Below the pieces are notes generated by a model. The model did no database searches. It was not told the DNA's origin and worked only from the letters and a program-made list of their open reading frames with translations. Position numbers and translations under genes: made by a program. A stretch of DNA of 64,000 nt from Clavelina lepadiformis (lineage: Eukaryota > Chordata > Ascidiacea > Aplousobranchia > Clavelinidae), in NCBI RefSeq assembly GCF_947623445.1, contig NC_135242.1:18352001-18416000 (forward strand), written 5' to 3'. This document shows, in pieces, positions 35,001 through 46,833 of the stretch. Each line of letters opens with the position of its first letter. The stretch's first letter is position 1.

Positions 35001-37668
35001 TGCATCTACGTGAGTATAAAGATTAATCGTTTGTGAGTAGTCCACACACATTCGTGTTTTTCCTTCAGTGCGAACAACTACTATCTGTGCTCGCCACGGA
35101 GACCGACTGGGTTCAATTAAATTAATATGATTTTACGTTGAATAAATTGTACTAAATGATGCCGTTATGATTAGCTTTATTAAACAAAAAATCATTCATC
35201 TGAAATAATAGAATAAGGATGAGCAAAGCAACACAACCTCACAGCTCAAAGGATGTTCATTGGTCACAATGCAAACCGTGAAGTAGTCGTAGTCTACAAC
35301 GAAGAAAAACACACTTGCTCGAAGCAGCAACAAAACACAGAAATAATTAAGATAAAACGAGGGAGGTAACAAAAAAATTTTCATTACAGCGTACTTGCAT
35401 CAAACAGTTATTTTTGCACAATGCAGAATTACCAACATTTTTCTTTGACCCATCGGTCTTCAAAAATGTTTCGATTGCACAATTTTAAAGAATAAGGCAC
35501 TACTTCACCTCATTTATGACAATGAGACATAAGTATTTTTATCATTTGCACAAGCAGTTGTTTTTATGGAATAAATATTACATGCAATAGATCGGAAATT
35601 TGGTTAAGCCAAATCATGATCTATTTTTAAGATTAAAAAATTGGGGTTTTAAAAACCGGAAATTGATAAAAACACACTAAAGGTAAATTGTGGGTTGTTG
35701 TACTTAAATCTGACTGTGCAACCAGGGGTCAAGTATTAAACAAGGTGATGACTTTTTAAATATATCATAACTTAATGCCCAGAATAGTCTAAAGATGTTT
35801 GAAAGTGGGCATATTCTATTCCTCCTAGAAAAAATTTTTCCCTATTCAACACAGAACTTACATCTTTACATAAGGACCTGTTTTGCAAAAGAACAGTCTA
35901 TACATGTACTTTAATATTTTATGAAAAGAACATTTTAATCACACATTGCTTTGCATATGGATATTTTGTTAGAAATTATCAAAGCTGTCACCTGTCTCCA
36001 GTTTCAAAGAAGCAAATGAAAACTATTCTTTAGCTAGTTTTCACTTAACAACCAAAAATAAAACTATCCAGAAATAGATCAAACAAAGAAAAAGTTGATT
36101 CACAAGTAAATATTTCTGCACCTTTTCTGTATGCAAGAAATAGAAGTATTTAACAACAAGGAGACCATTACTACTTTGCTTAAAAATTTGCACAGAATGC
36201 TGGGTTTATCTTTTAGAAATTAAAAGATCATTTTCCACCATGTTTTGAAGTCTTTCGTGATGGGCGAAACATGGCTTTCTACAAAACCTTCATACAAAAG
36301 TTTTAAATATTAAAATCGATACTGCACATTTCTACAAATTTTAAGTCTAGTTTAAGCTTTCCAGCACAATTGGTTTCAATTTGTGGTACATTGTGTCTAC
36401 TTTAACCATCTTTAACTTCTGACATCTGGTTGCACAAGCATTTTAGACTGCACAACAAACTAAAATATTTTTTTGTGTTTTCAACATTTGCCAGGGTTTT
36501 AGAACACCCTATTTTTTGAAATATAGCTTTTCACTTATCTTATTGTAAAATTAGTTTTGAAATAGTTACGGTCGTGGGTCATCCAAAAAGAAAGACAGAA
36601 ACGAAACACGCTAACACCTCAACTTGCCAATTTAATGTGTTGTACGCTAATGCCTCAATGCTATTGCTATGCTTATGCTATTCATTTTAAGGGCTGAAAA
36701 ATGCATGCAACAAATTTCAACTCAAGCATTTTAATACCATTATTGTAAATTTGTGAAATTTATGATATAAGTGTCTTGCACAAACCATGGTTGTTTTCAC
36801 AAAACTAACTTCACAAACCACTGTTGTATAGTAATGAATATTTATGCTGTGTTTAAAGATGAAAAAAAGCTGACAACAACACAATAACTTGGTATAGCAA
36901 ATCTTCAACTGACCAGAACTTCTCATTTACTGACCCCAAATAAAGCTTGTCAACTAAACGATGCTTTTGGTAACTTGGGCTCACCATTCCGATTTCCATC
37001 AAAATGAAATTGTCAGAGCCAAGAGCAGCCTGTGCACCTTCTTCCATGTAATCATCAAACTGAATGCATAAATAGGTCAAAGATAATGGGGAAACTCAAA
37101 CTGTTACAAAAACTACTGTTTATGCATGCGATGTCTTATAAATAACAATGACTTAAACTTTCTTGGGTAAGTCTGGTCAACATGTTATATTAGTAAAGAC
37201 TCATTAATTGAAATATAAAACTCAACGTGTATAAATGCAAAAAATGCATAAAAAAAACACATACCCGTGTCAAATACTGCATTTTTAGAGACAACTCTCC
37301 AAGTGATCTATAATCTGCTGGTGTCACTGAGCGTTTTGAAAAACTATTGAGCGTACAAGCACAAAGAACCCCATTAGCTTTGTCAAAAATACCATATGAA
37401 ATGCCTTGTGATAGAACTTGCTGAAAACAAAAAACCTGTTATGGAATAGTCTCAAATGAAAGCAATTAATCACTGTAGTATGTTATAAATAATTTTAGCT
37501 ACTCACATCAACATAGGTTCTAACATAAATGCATTTGTCTTCAGAAGTCAATTTCATGTACTTTGCAATAGCCTCATTTTCTACAAATTCTAGCAGCAAT
37601 TTTTCCACATCTGCTTTGTCATTCATTGACAAGTAACGTCCAAAAACATCTAACTTTTTGGGATTCAT
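32088..37668 (-). CDS. GNAT acetyltransferase, AANAT-like, copy 1
   Basis: Four exons: 37507-37668, 37265-37420, 36914-37059, 32088-32313; phases 0, 0 and 2 agree, 229 residues. Order and motifs fit the GNAT fold of arylalkylamine N-acetyltransferase-like proteins, which pass an acetyl group from acetyl-CoA to an amine: GISYGIFDKANGVLCACTLN (early strands), ILMEIGMVSPSYQKHRL (motif A), a helix ending KEAAVKYGC, SNSLYSIKVCERWGF (motif B) and the closing DYCDPVTGEKIF...PHTHAVLFV. The CoA pyrophosphate loop, usually Q/R-x-x-G-x-G/A, reads QKHRLV here, so CoA binding may be altered. Intron 3 (4600 bp) holds a Ty3/gypsy element. This copy differs most from the others in exon 4 (GIVNV, FVEKFGHAKL). 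The substrate is unknown. Confidence 0.82.
32563..32805 (-). repeat. 3' LTR of the Ty3/gypsy element
   Basis: 243 bp, close match to the 5' LTR at 35148-35388 and to the solo LTR at 39911-40153. Just before it in element sense is the purine-rich AGGTGAAAA, a plausible polypurine tract. Confidence 0.88.
32972..33403 (-). pseudogene. Ty3/gypsy integrase C-terminal part
   Basis: 143 open codons in a different frame from the integrase core. QQRFFSFDRRSTSG, then PSWL, KYDPLVDEVELI and YARVRRPDG follow the usual C-terminal part of gypsy integrases; the last 50 residues are acidic and proline-rich. Comparison with family order suggests about 35 codons were lost at the junction with the upstream frame near 33400. 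Confidence 0.75.
33403..34451 (-). pseudogene. Ty3/gypsy RNase H and integrase core
   Basis: An open stretch of about 350 codons. RNase H: DCDASD, then EVTAIIEA and TDQRS. A zinc-binding HHCC module follows (HIHNNLGH, then CSNCKICAEN), then the integrase core. In the core the first catalytic aspartate, normally in a D-F-x-G-P context, is asparagine (ISINFKGP); the second aspartate (HSDRGPS) and the glutamate (NSQVERYNG) remain. With that change and the frame breaks the integrase should be inactive. Confidence 0.85.
34662..35100 (-). pseudogene. Ty3/gypsy reverse transcriptase fragment
   Basis: Begins with PSRSPWRAQIVVV and the MCVDYSQ block, then FSKFDSKSAYHQ (catalytic aspartate of palm motif A), IPYGVTNGG, and FAYQDDVTVCGR, where Y-Q-D-D is the active-site motif. 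It breaks near 34662 before the thumb. A remnant of the connection continues in another frame to about 34450. Confidence 0.8.
35148..35388 (-). repeat. 5' LTR of the Ty3/gypsy element
   Basis: 241 bp, the upstream LTR in element sense, followed at its right edge by the duplicated target GCGTA. It differs from the other LTR by scattered substitutions and small indels, so the insertion is not very recent. Confidence 0.88.
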
Positions 37669-39431
37669 TTGATAGTTTATGAGGTTTTTGCAATTGGTTA
37701 AAAGTGTGATGACTACCTACACTGGTCACAACTTTGCAATGTGCTACTCAATGTATCGTACATACTACTCTTACATAATTTGTAAGTTAAGACTGTACAC
37801 ATATTTGCTCCCATTGTTTGCATTTCAAATATTTTTCAAATGACGTTACATTAAATAAATTTACTGGGTCACCAATATTTAACCAGGCAGCTCGCGACAG
37901 CATTTGAGATACCATGACAGAGCAGCAAAATTGCTTGCATAACATAAAACAATGACACGAAAAAGATTACCAAAGCCCTAACTTACTAGCAATATTATAT
38001 TTCAAGCAATTACCGTGTCATTATATGTAACATCATTCAACTCTTCTTGAACAAATAAATCAATATTTTTGGGTAATCAAAGTTCATCTTAGATAGTATG
38101 ATAACAAATAACTCAACAGTTAATGGCAAATACAAAATAACAAATTTCTTATCAATTGTTCCAGATATAGAACTACGCCTCAAAACGCTAAAAAAATGTT
38201 TACAAATTTTGCTGTTGTAAAATTTGTTTATCAAACTGATTTGCTATATATCATTTGTAGACATAATCTATACCTCTTAATGTATAGGATTAAAGTACAG
38301 TATAAGTCATATCATGTGCAAAAATATCTGCTAAGTAATAACTAGCAACCATCTACACTGCACAAAGTAAGATATCACCAACAACATTATATGAAACCAC
38401 AGTGGTTACAGATTTTCCAACGATATTGAAACCCACCAAAAAATTTCAGTTATTTCATAAGTACTATGAAAGTTTTCATGATTAATAGACTTGATGTTAG
38501 CAAAAAAAGTGTCTGTTTACAATGGTGACATGTTTCGACCTAATACATATACCAATACATTAAGAGAAACAGCGGTACAGACATGTAAATGTGTCAAACA
38601 TGTCCACATAAATTTTACCAGGGTTGTCAAATGCTTGCTCATATTTGATAACCATTTTGCTCTTTTGCTTATTTATCATAAAATGAATAATTTCCTAATG
38701 CCTTGGTCTACTTTACGTTTCTGTAAAAACAAAGATTTTGCGCCAGTTTTCACGTAATTGTCACAGTCTTTAAACATTCTTTAATAAACTGGACAATGTA
38801 TGTATGCAAACGTTAGTTAAAACTCCATAAGATGATACTGACCCAATCAAAATACTTTAGTTTATTGACAACATTTCTTGCTACGACTTAATTAATGATG
38901 TAGTGTCTGTATAGTACACAGTATAGAACACCAACAGGTTAATGTAGCAGGTCCACTTTGCAATGTAGTTGGAGATGATTGCCTAGCTCAATAAATGCAT
39001 TATTGAGCTAGGCAATATCTCATACAGCAATTAGTAAGAAGGATCAGTTATGAAATGGAAATAAGTGTCATAAAAAAACATTATATTGAACTTAACCAAA
39101 GGTGTCATCAAATCCACATCTTTTACAGAATACAAAATACATTTTTTAATTAGCTGAATTTATGTTTCCATTACAAGAATTACAACTGCACAAAATTAAA
39201 AAAAAATTTGCAAGAAATAAATTCGGCCTTTACATCAAGACAAAGTATAATGGTGCATTCCACAGTTATAATAAACTAGGCACCTTGGCAATCATCTTGA
39301 GAGTTCTTAAGACATATATTCACACTTTGCTGACAATAACTGCATAGAATAATATCATTGCAATATAACATTAAAACACTTCTAATTAGCATGGCTTGTT
39401 ACATAACAGAGCTAAATTGGCTTTGTGTATA
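37669..39431. promoter_or_regulatory. Region between GNAT copies 1 and 2
   Basis: Contains the upstream region of copy 1 and the 3' flank of copy 2. It aligns along its length with 42407-44215 and, with a deletion, 46834-48529. Conserved ATG-started frames inside it (for example 38491-38757) are shared only because the DNA was duplicated. A perfect 39-nt hairpin lies at 38978-39016. No TATA box or initiator can be named with confidence. Confidence 0.4.
38978..39016. repeat. Perfect 17-bp stem hairpin at a unit boundary
   Basis: ATTGCCTAGCTCAATAA, five-base loop ATGCA, then the exact reverse complement. Copies at 43750-43788 and 48076-48114 have one mismatch. Before unit 1 only the loop and right arm remain (about 31694-31715). 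Confidence 0.85.
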
Positions 39432-42406
39432 TCACAGTTTTGCACATTGAAACTTCTTTACAAATAGAACAGCATGGGTATGAGGTTGTGGAATGTCAGC
39501 AAATATTTTCTCACCAGTAACAGGATCACAATAATCTTTGAAGAATACTTTTTTCACTGGAAGGAAGCCCCATCTTTCGCAAACTTTTATGGAATAGAGA
39601 GAATTGGAAACGTTAACAAGACCATTGCATCCGTATTTAATAGCAGCTTCTTTTGTGCTGCAAAATAGGAAAAAAACATCTCAATTAAAAAACAAATGAA
39701 AGTATTCCTTACTAATTTATATTACAAAATATATGTTTATTATATCACTTGACAAAACATATGGTTACATTGCATGTCATTGTATGTAGTGCAGTGGTAT
39801 TTAAATTTTTTTGAAATCAACCTACCAGCATAGTGAAATAGAACAATCACCACTTAAAGATATGACTCTTTCATTTAGTTCAAAGCATAACTTAAAAGTA
39901 GTAAAGCGTATGTACTAAATGATGTCGTTATGCTTAGCTTTATTAAACGTTAAATTATTCATTTGAAATAATAGAATAAGGATGAGCAAAGCAACACAAC
40001 CTCACAGCTCAAAAGATGTTCGTTTGTCACAATGCAAACCGTGAAGTAGTCTAAGTCTACAACGAAGTAAAAAACACTTGCTCAAAGCAGCAACAAAACA
40101 CAAGAAATAAATAAGATAAAACGAGGCGAGGTAACAAAGGAATTTTCATTACTGTGGACTTGAATAAAACAGTTATTTTTGCACAATTACCAACATTTTT
40201 CTTTGACCCATCGGTCTCCAAAAATGTTTCGATTGCACAATTTTAAAGCATAAGGCACTACTTCACCTCATTTATGACAATAAGACATAAGTATTTTTAT
40301 CATTTGCACAAGCAGTTGTTTTTATGGCATAAATATTACATGCAATTGATCGGAAATTTGGTTGAGCAAAATCATATTCTATTTTTAAGATTAAAAACCG
40401 AGCGATTGGTAAAAACACACTAAAGGAAAATTGTGGGTTGTTGTACTTAAATCTGACTGTGCAACCAGGGATCAAGTATTAAACAAGGTGATGACTTTTT
40501 AAATATATCATAACTTAATACTCAGAATAGTCTAAAGATGTTTGAAAGTGGGCATATTCTATTCTTCCTAGAAAAATATTTTTCCTCATTCAACACAGAA
40601 CTTACATCTTTACACAAGGACCTGTTTTGCAAAAGAACAGTCTATACATGTACTTTAATATTTTATGAAAAGAACATTTTAATCACACATTGCTTTGTAT
40701 AGGAATATTTTGTTAGAAATTATCAAAGCTTCATCTGTCTCCAGTTTCAAAGAAGCAAGTGAACACTATTCTTTAGCTAGTTTTCACTTAACAACCAAAA
40801 ATAAAACTATCCCGAAATAGATCAAACAAAGAAAAAGTCGATGAACAAGTAAATATTACTGCACCTTTTCTGTATGCAAGAAATAGAAGCATTTAACAAC
40901 AAGGAGACCATTGCTACTTTGCTTAAAAATTTGAACAATGTGCAGGGTTTATCTTTTAGAAATTAAAAGATCGTTTTCCCGCATGTTTTGAAATCTTTCG
41001 TGATGGGCGAAATATGGCTTTCTACAAAACCTTCATACAAAAGTTTTAAAAATTAAAATCGATACTGCACATTTCTACAAATTTTATGTCTAGTTTAAGC
41101 TTTCCAGCACAATTGGTTTCAATTTGTGGCAGGCACAATGTGACTATTTTAACCATCTTTAACTTCTGACTTCTGGTTGTACAAGCATTTTTGACTGCAC
41201 AATATTTTTTTGTGTTTTAAACATTTGCCAGGGTTTTAGAACACCCTATTTTTTGAAATATACTTTTTCACCTATCTTATTACAAAACTAGTTTTGAAAT
41301 AGTTACGATCGTGGGTCATCCAAAAAGAAAGACAGAAACGAAACACCCTAACACCTCAAGTTGGTAATTTAATGTGTCGTACGCTAATGCCTCAATGCTA
41401 TTGCTATGCTTATGCTATTCACTTTAAGGGCTGAAAAATGCATGCAACAAATTTCAACTCAAGCATTTTAATACCATTATTGTAAATTTGTGAAATTTAT
41501 GATATAAGTGTCTTGCACAAACCATGGTTGTTTTCACAAAACTAACTTCACAAACCACTGTTGTATAGTAATGAATTTTTATGCTGTGTTTGAAGATGAA
41601 AAGAAAAGCTAACAACAACACAATAACCTGGTATAGCAAATCTTCAACAGACCAAAATTTTTCATTTACTGACCCTAAATAAAGCTTGTCAGCTAAACGA
41701 TGCTTTTGATAACTTGGGCTCACTATTCCGATTTCCATCAAAATGAAATTGTCACAGCCAAGAGCAGCCTGTGCACCTTCTTCCATGTAATCATCAAACT
41801 GAATGCATAAATAAGTCAAAGATAATTGGGAAACTCAAACTGTTACAAAAACTACTGTTTATGCATGTGATGTCTTATAAATGACAATGACTTAAACTTT
41901 CTTGGATAAGTCTGGTCAACATGTTACATTAGTAAAGACTCATTAATTGAAATATAAAACTCAACGTGTATAAATGCAAAAAAAAAAAAACACATACTCG
42001 TATCAAATACTGCATTTTTAGAGACATCTCTCCAAGTGATCCATAATTTGCTGGTGTCACTGAACTTTTTGAAAAACTATTGAGCGTACAAGCGCAAAGA
42101 ACCCCATTAGCTTTGTCAAAAACACCATATGAAATTCCTTGTGATAGAACTTGCTGAAAACAAAACAAAAAACCTGTTATGGAATAGTCTCAAATGAAAG
42201 CAATTAATCACTGTAGTATTTTATAAATAATTTTAGCTACTCACATCAACATAGGTTCTAACATAAATGCATTTGTCTTCAGAAGTCAATTCCATGTACT
42301 TTGCAATAGCCTCATTTTCTACAAATTCTAGCAGCAATTTTTCCACATCTGCTTTGTCATTCATTGACAAGTAACGTCCAAAAACATCTAACTTTTTGGG
42401 ATTCAT
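39432..42406 (-). CDS. GNAT acetyltransferase, AANAT-like, copy 2
   Basis: Exons 42245-42406, 41998-42153, 41653-41798, 39432-39657: identical lengths and phases to copy 1, 229 residues, no stops. Differences from copy 1 include MELTSEDK in exon 1, SKSSVTPANYGSLGEM and a terminal LIR in exon 2, GCDNFILMEIGIVSP and HRLADK in exon 3. Exon 4 reads AAIKY, GLVNV and VKKFQCAKL like copies 3 and 4. Exons 1-3 are thus nearest copy 1, while exon 4 and its 3' flank are almost identical to copy 4, a mosaic pattern. Intron 3 carries a solo LTR at the site of the complete element in copy 1. Confidence 0.82.
39911..40153 (-). repeat. Solo LTR in intron 3 of GNAT copy 2
   Basis: 243 bp, matching the LTRs at 32563-32805 and 35148-35388. 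Left flank GCGTA (39906-39910); the right flank is GTGGA, a mutated duplicate. The last base has changed from A to T. LTR-LTR recombination of an insertion shared with copy 1 is the simplest origin. Confidence 0.9.
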
Positions 42407-44215
42407 TTGATAGTTTATGAGGTTTTTGCAATTGGTTAAAAGTGTGATGACTACCTACACTGGTCACAACTTTGCAATGTGCTACTCAATGTATCGTACA
42501 TACTACTCTTACATAATTTGTAAGTTAAGACTGTACACATATTTGCTCCCATTGTTTGCATTTCAAATATTTTTCAAATGACGTTACATTAAATAAATTT
42601 ACTGGGTCACCAATATTTAACCAGGCAGCTCGTGACAGCATTTGAGATACCATGACAGAGCAGCAAAATTGTTTGTATAACATAAAACCACGGCACGAAA
42701 AAGATTACCATAGCCCTAACTTTAAAAATACTAGCAATATTATATTTCAAGCGATTACCGTGTCATTATATGTAATATCATTCAACTCTTCTTGAACAAA
42801 TAAATCAATATTTTTGGATATTCAAAGTTCATCTTAGATAGTATGATAACAAATAGCTTAACAGTTAATGGCAAATACGAAATAACATATTTCTTATCAA
42901 TTGTTCCAGATATAGAACGCCTCAAAACGCTAAAAAAATGTTTACAAATTTTGCTGAACTGTAAAATTTGTTTATCAAACTGATTTGCTATACATCATTT
43001 GTAGACATAATCTATACCTCTTAATGTATAGGATTAAAGTACAGTATAAGTCATATCATGTGCAAAAATATCAGCTAAGTAATAACTAGCAACCATCTAC
43101 ACTGCACAAAGTAAGATATCACATACAACATAATATGAAACCAAAGTGGTTATAGATTTTCCAACAATATTGAAAACTACCAAAAGATTTCCGTTATTGC
43201 ATGAGGACTATGAAAGTTTTCATGATTAATAGATTTGATGTTAGCAAAAAAAGTGTCTGTTTACAATGGTGACATGTTTCGACCTAAAACATATACCAAT
43301 ACATTAAGAGAAACATTGGTACAGACATGTAGATGTGTCACACATGTCCACATAAATTTTGTCAGGGTTGCCAAATGCTTGCTCATATTTGATAACCATT
43401 TCGCTCTCTTGCTTATTTATCACACAATGAATAATTTCCTAATGCCTTGGCCTACTTTATGTTTCTGTAAAAACAAAAATTTTGCACCAATTTTCACGTA
43501 ATTGTCACAGTCTTTAAACATTCTTTAAAAAACTGTATGTATGTGGACATATATATATATATGGACAATGTATGTATGCAAACATTAGTAAAAACTCCAT
43601 AAGATGATACTGACCCAATCAAAACACTTTAGTTTATTGACAACATTTCTTGCCACGAGTTAATTAATGATGTAGTGTCTGTATAGTACACAGTATAGAA
43701 CACCAACAGGTTAATGTAGCAGTTCCACTTTGCAATGTAGTTGGAGATTATTGCCTAGCTCAATAAATGCATTATTGAGCAAGGCAATATCTCATACAGC
43801 AATTAGTAAGAAGCATCAGTTATGAAAAGGAAATAAGTGTGACATAAAAAACATTATATTGAACTTAACCAAAGGTGTCATCAAATCCACATCTTTTACA
43901 GAATACAAAATAATGCATTTTATAATTAGCTGAATTTATGTTATCATTAAAAGAATTACAACTGAACAAAATTTTTAAAAAAATTTGCAAGAAATAAATT
44001 CGGCCTTTACATCAAGACAAAGTATAATGTTCCAAGTATAATTCCACAGTTATAATAAACTAGGCACCTTGGCAATCATCTTGAGAGTTCTTAAGACAAA
44101 TATTCACACTTTGCTGACAATAACTGCATAGAATAATATCATTGCAATATAACATTAAAACACTTCTAATTAGCATGGCTTGTTACATAACAGAGCTAAA
44201 TTGGCTTTGTGTATA
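42407..44215. promoter_or_regulatory. Region between GNAT copies 2 and 3
   Basis: Duplicate of 37669-39431 with scattered differences and a short TATATATA expansion near 43548. The boundary hairpin at 43750-43788 has one mismatched pair. No other gene. Confidence 0.4.
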
Positions 44216-46833
44216 TCACAGCTTTGCACGTTGAAACTTCTTTACAAATAGAACAGCATGGGTATGAGGTTGTGGAATGTCAGCAAATATTTTCTCACCA
44301 GTAACAGGATCACAATAATCTTTGAAGAATACTTTTTTTACTGGAAGGAAGTCCCATCTTTCAGAAACTTTTATGGAATAGAGAGAATTTGAAACGTTAA
44401 CAAGACCATTGCATCCATATTTAATGGCAGCTTCTTTTGTGCTACAAAATATATCAATTACAAAACAGATAAGATTACTCCTTGTTAATAGTTGCTTATT
44501 ATATCATTTGACAAAACACACCATTACATAGAATGTCATTGTATGTAGTGCAGTGGTATTTAAACTTTATTGAAATCAACCTATCAGCATAGTACAATAG
44601 AACCATCACCATTTAAAGAAATGACTCTTTCATTCAGTTCAGAGCATAACTTAAACGTAGTAAAGTGTACTTGCATAAAACAGTTATTTTTGCACAATGC
44701 AGAATTATCCACATTTTTCTTTGACTCAACGTTTCGATTACACATTCTATAGAACCCCCGATAAAGAAAAAAGGTACCACCTGATCTCATTTATGACAAT
44801 GAGACATACGTATTTTTATCATTTGTACAAGCAGTTGTTTTTATGGCATAAATATTACATGCAATGGTTTGGAAATTTGGTTGAGCCAAATCATGATCTA
44901 TTTTTAAGAATAAAAAATAGGGGTTTTAATAACCGAGCGATTGATAAAAACACACGTAAGGTAAATTGTGGGTTGTTGTACTTAAATCTGACTGTGCAAT
45001 CAGGGGTCAAGTATTAAACAAGGTGATGACTTTTTAAATATATCATAACTTAATGCCCAGAATAGTCTAAAGATGTTTGAAAGTGGGCATATTCTATTCT
45101 TCCTAGAAAAATATTTTTCCCTATTCAACACAGAACTTACATCTTTACACAAAGAACTGTTTTGCAAAAGAACAGTCTATACATGTACTTTAATATTTTA
45201 TGAAAAGAACAATTTAATTACACATTGCTTTGTATAGGGATATTTTGTTAGAAATTATCAAAGCTGTCACCTGTCTCTGACCATTGCTACTTTGCTTAAA
45301 AATTTGTACAATGTGCAGGGTTTATCTTTTAAAAATTAAAATCCCCTTTTCCAGCAAATCTTGAAATCTTTGGTTAAGGTATTTTGTGAAGGGTAAAAAC
45401 ATGGTTTTCTACAGATATCCTCAATTAAAAACCATCTTTAACTTCTGGTTGTACAAGTTTTTGACGACACTACAAACTAAAATTATTTTATTGTGTTTTC
45501 AACATTTGTCAGGGTTTTAAGACGCCCTATTTCTTGAAATAGCTATGGGCATCCAAAAAGAAAGACAGAAAAACAGCACGCTAACACCTCAAATTGGCAA
45601 TTTAATGCGTTGTACACTAATGCCTCAATACTTATGCTGTTCATCTTAATGGGATAGAAAACGCATGCTTCAAAATTCAGCTCAAGCATGTATTTTAATA
45701 CCATTATTGTAAATTTGTGATTTATAAGTGTCCACTGTTGTATAATAATGAATTTTTTATTACTGTGTTTGAAGATGAAAAGAAAAGCTAACAACAACAC
45801 AATAACCTGGTATAGCAAATCTTCAACTGACCAGAATCTTTCATTTACTGACCCTAAATAAAGCTTGTCAAATAAACGATGCTTTTGATAACTTGGGCTC
45901 ACCATTCCGATTTCCATCAAAATGAAATTGTCAGAGCCAAGAGCAGCCTGTATACCTTCTTCCATGTAATCATCAAACTGAATGCATAAATAAGTCATAG
46001 CAAATAAGCATAAGTAACTCTAATTGTTACAAAAATGGGGTGTTACAAATGTGGTGTTACAAATGTGCAATGTGAGGTCTTATAAATTACATACAGAGTC
46101 CAGAAAAACGCATTACTTAGGAACCGTGTGAAATATTGTCATGGGATACATCCTGCTACTATACATCACTTATTTACAAAAAATGCCACTGAAACACATT
46201 AAAGTTATTGCAAAAGCACCACCTTGTTTTATTACAAGAATCGTTATTTGGTAGATATGAACATAGCTAGTAATAAAACAAGAGAGATGGTAGTGGAAAA
46301 GCATTTTTTAAATTTTCTTGGGTAAGTTTGGTCAACATGTTACGTTAGTAACGATGCATTAAGCATTATGGTAATTGAAATATAAAACTACACATTAAAA
46401 AATGCAAAAAACAGAACACATACCCGTGTCAAATACTGCATTTTTAGAGACATCTCTCCAAGTGATCCATAATCTGCTGGTGTCACTGAGCGCTTTGAAA
46501 AACTATTGAGCATACAAGCGCAAAGAACCCCATTAGCTTTGTCAAAAACACCATATGAAATGCCTTGTGATAGAACTTGCTGAAAACAAAACAAAAAAAC
46601 CTGTTATGGAATAGTCTCAAATGAAAGCAATTAATCACTGTAGTATTTTATAAATAATTTTACCTACTCACATCAACATAGGTTCTAACATAAATGCATT
46701 TGTCTTCAGAAGTCAATTTCATGTATTTTGCCATAACCTCATTTTCTACAAATTCTAGCAGTAAGTTTTCCACATCTGCTCTGTCATTCATTGACAAGTA
46801 ACGTCCAAAAACATCTAACTTTTTGGGATTCAT
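44216..46833 (-). CDS. GNAT acetyltransferase, AANAT-like, copy 3
   Basis: Exons 46672-46833, 46424-46579, 45832-45977, 44216-44441; 229 residues, open throughout. Exon 1 has the ENLLLEF and NEVMAKYMKL forms shared with copy 4. Exon 3 has GIQAAL, HRLFDK and NERF. Exon 4 has KVSERWDF, replacing the cysteine and glycine of the KVCERWGF motif B, so this is the copy most changed around the presumed acceptor/CoA region. Intron 3 has an empty LTR site (GTGTA at 44665-44669) and is shortened by deletions; intron 2 contains about 300 bp not seen in the other copies (about 46010-46310). Confidence 0.8.

Larger units (their letters stand above)
32563..35388 (-). mobile_element. Ty3/gypsy LTR retrotransposon, internally deleted
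   Basis: Flanked by 5-bp duplications GCGTA (32558-32562 and 35389-35393). LTRs of 243 and 241 bp (32563-32805, 35148-35388) begin TG and end CA. The coding strand is minus. Gag, protease and the first part of reverse transcriptase are missing: the RT frame starts within about 70 bp of the 5' LTR. Remaining pieces are RT (34662-35100), RNase H plus integrase (33372-34451) and the integrase C-terminus (32972-33403). It sits in intron 3 of GNAT copy 1. Confidence 0.9.

Noticed and set aside
38491..38757. 88-codon frame with a close relative at 43235-43501
   Set aside because: Conserved only because the whole unit was duplicated. It is disrupted by a deletion in the unit before copy 4, has no domain, and shows amino-acid changes with no sign of constraint.
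39162..39347. 61-codon frame nearly identical at 48260-48445
   Set aside because: Lies in the 3' flank of GNAT copies 2 and 4, which are almost identical DNA. Broken in units 1 and 3; lysine-rich translation of AT-rich sequence.
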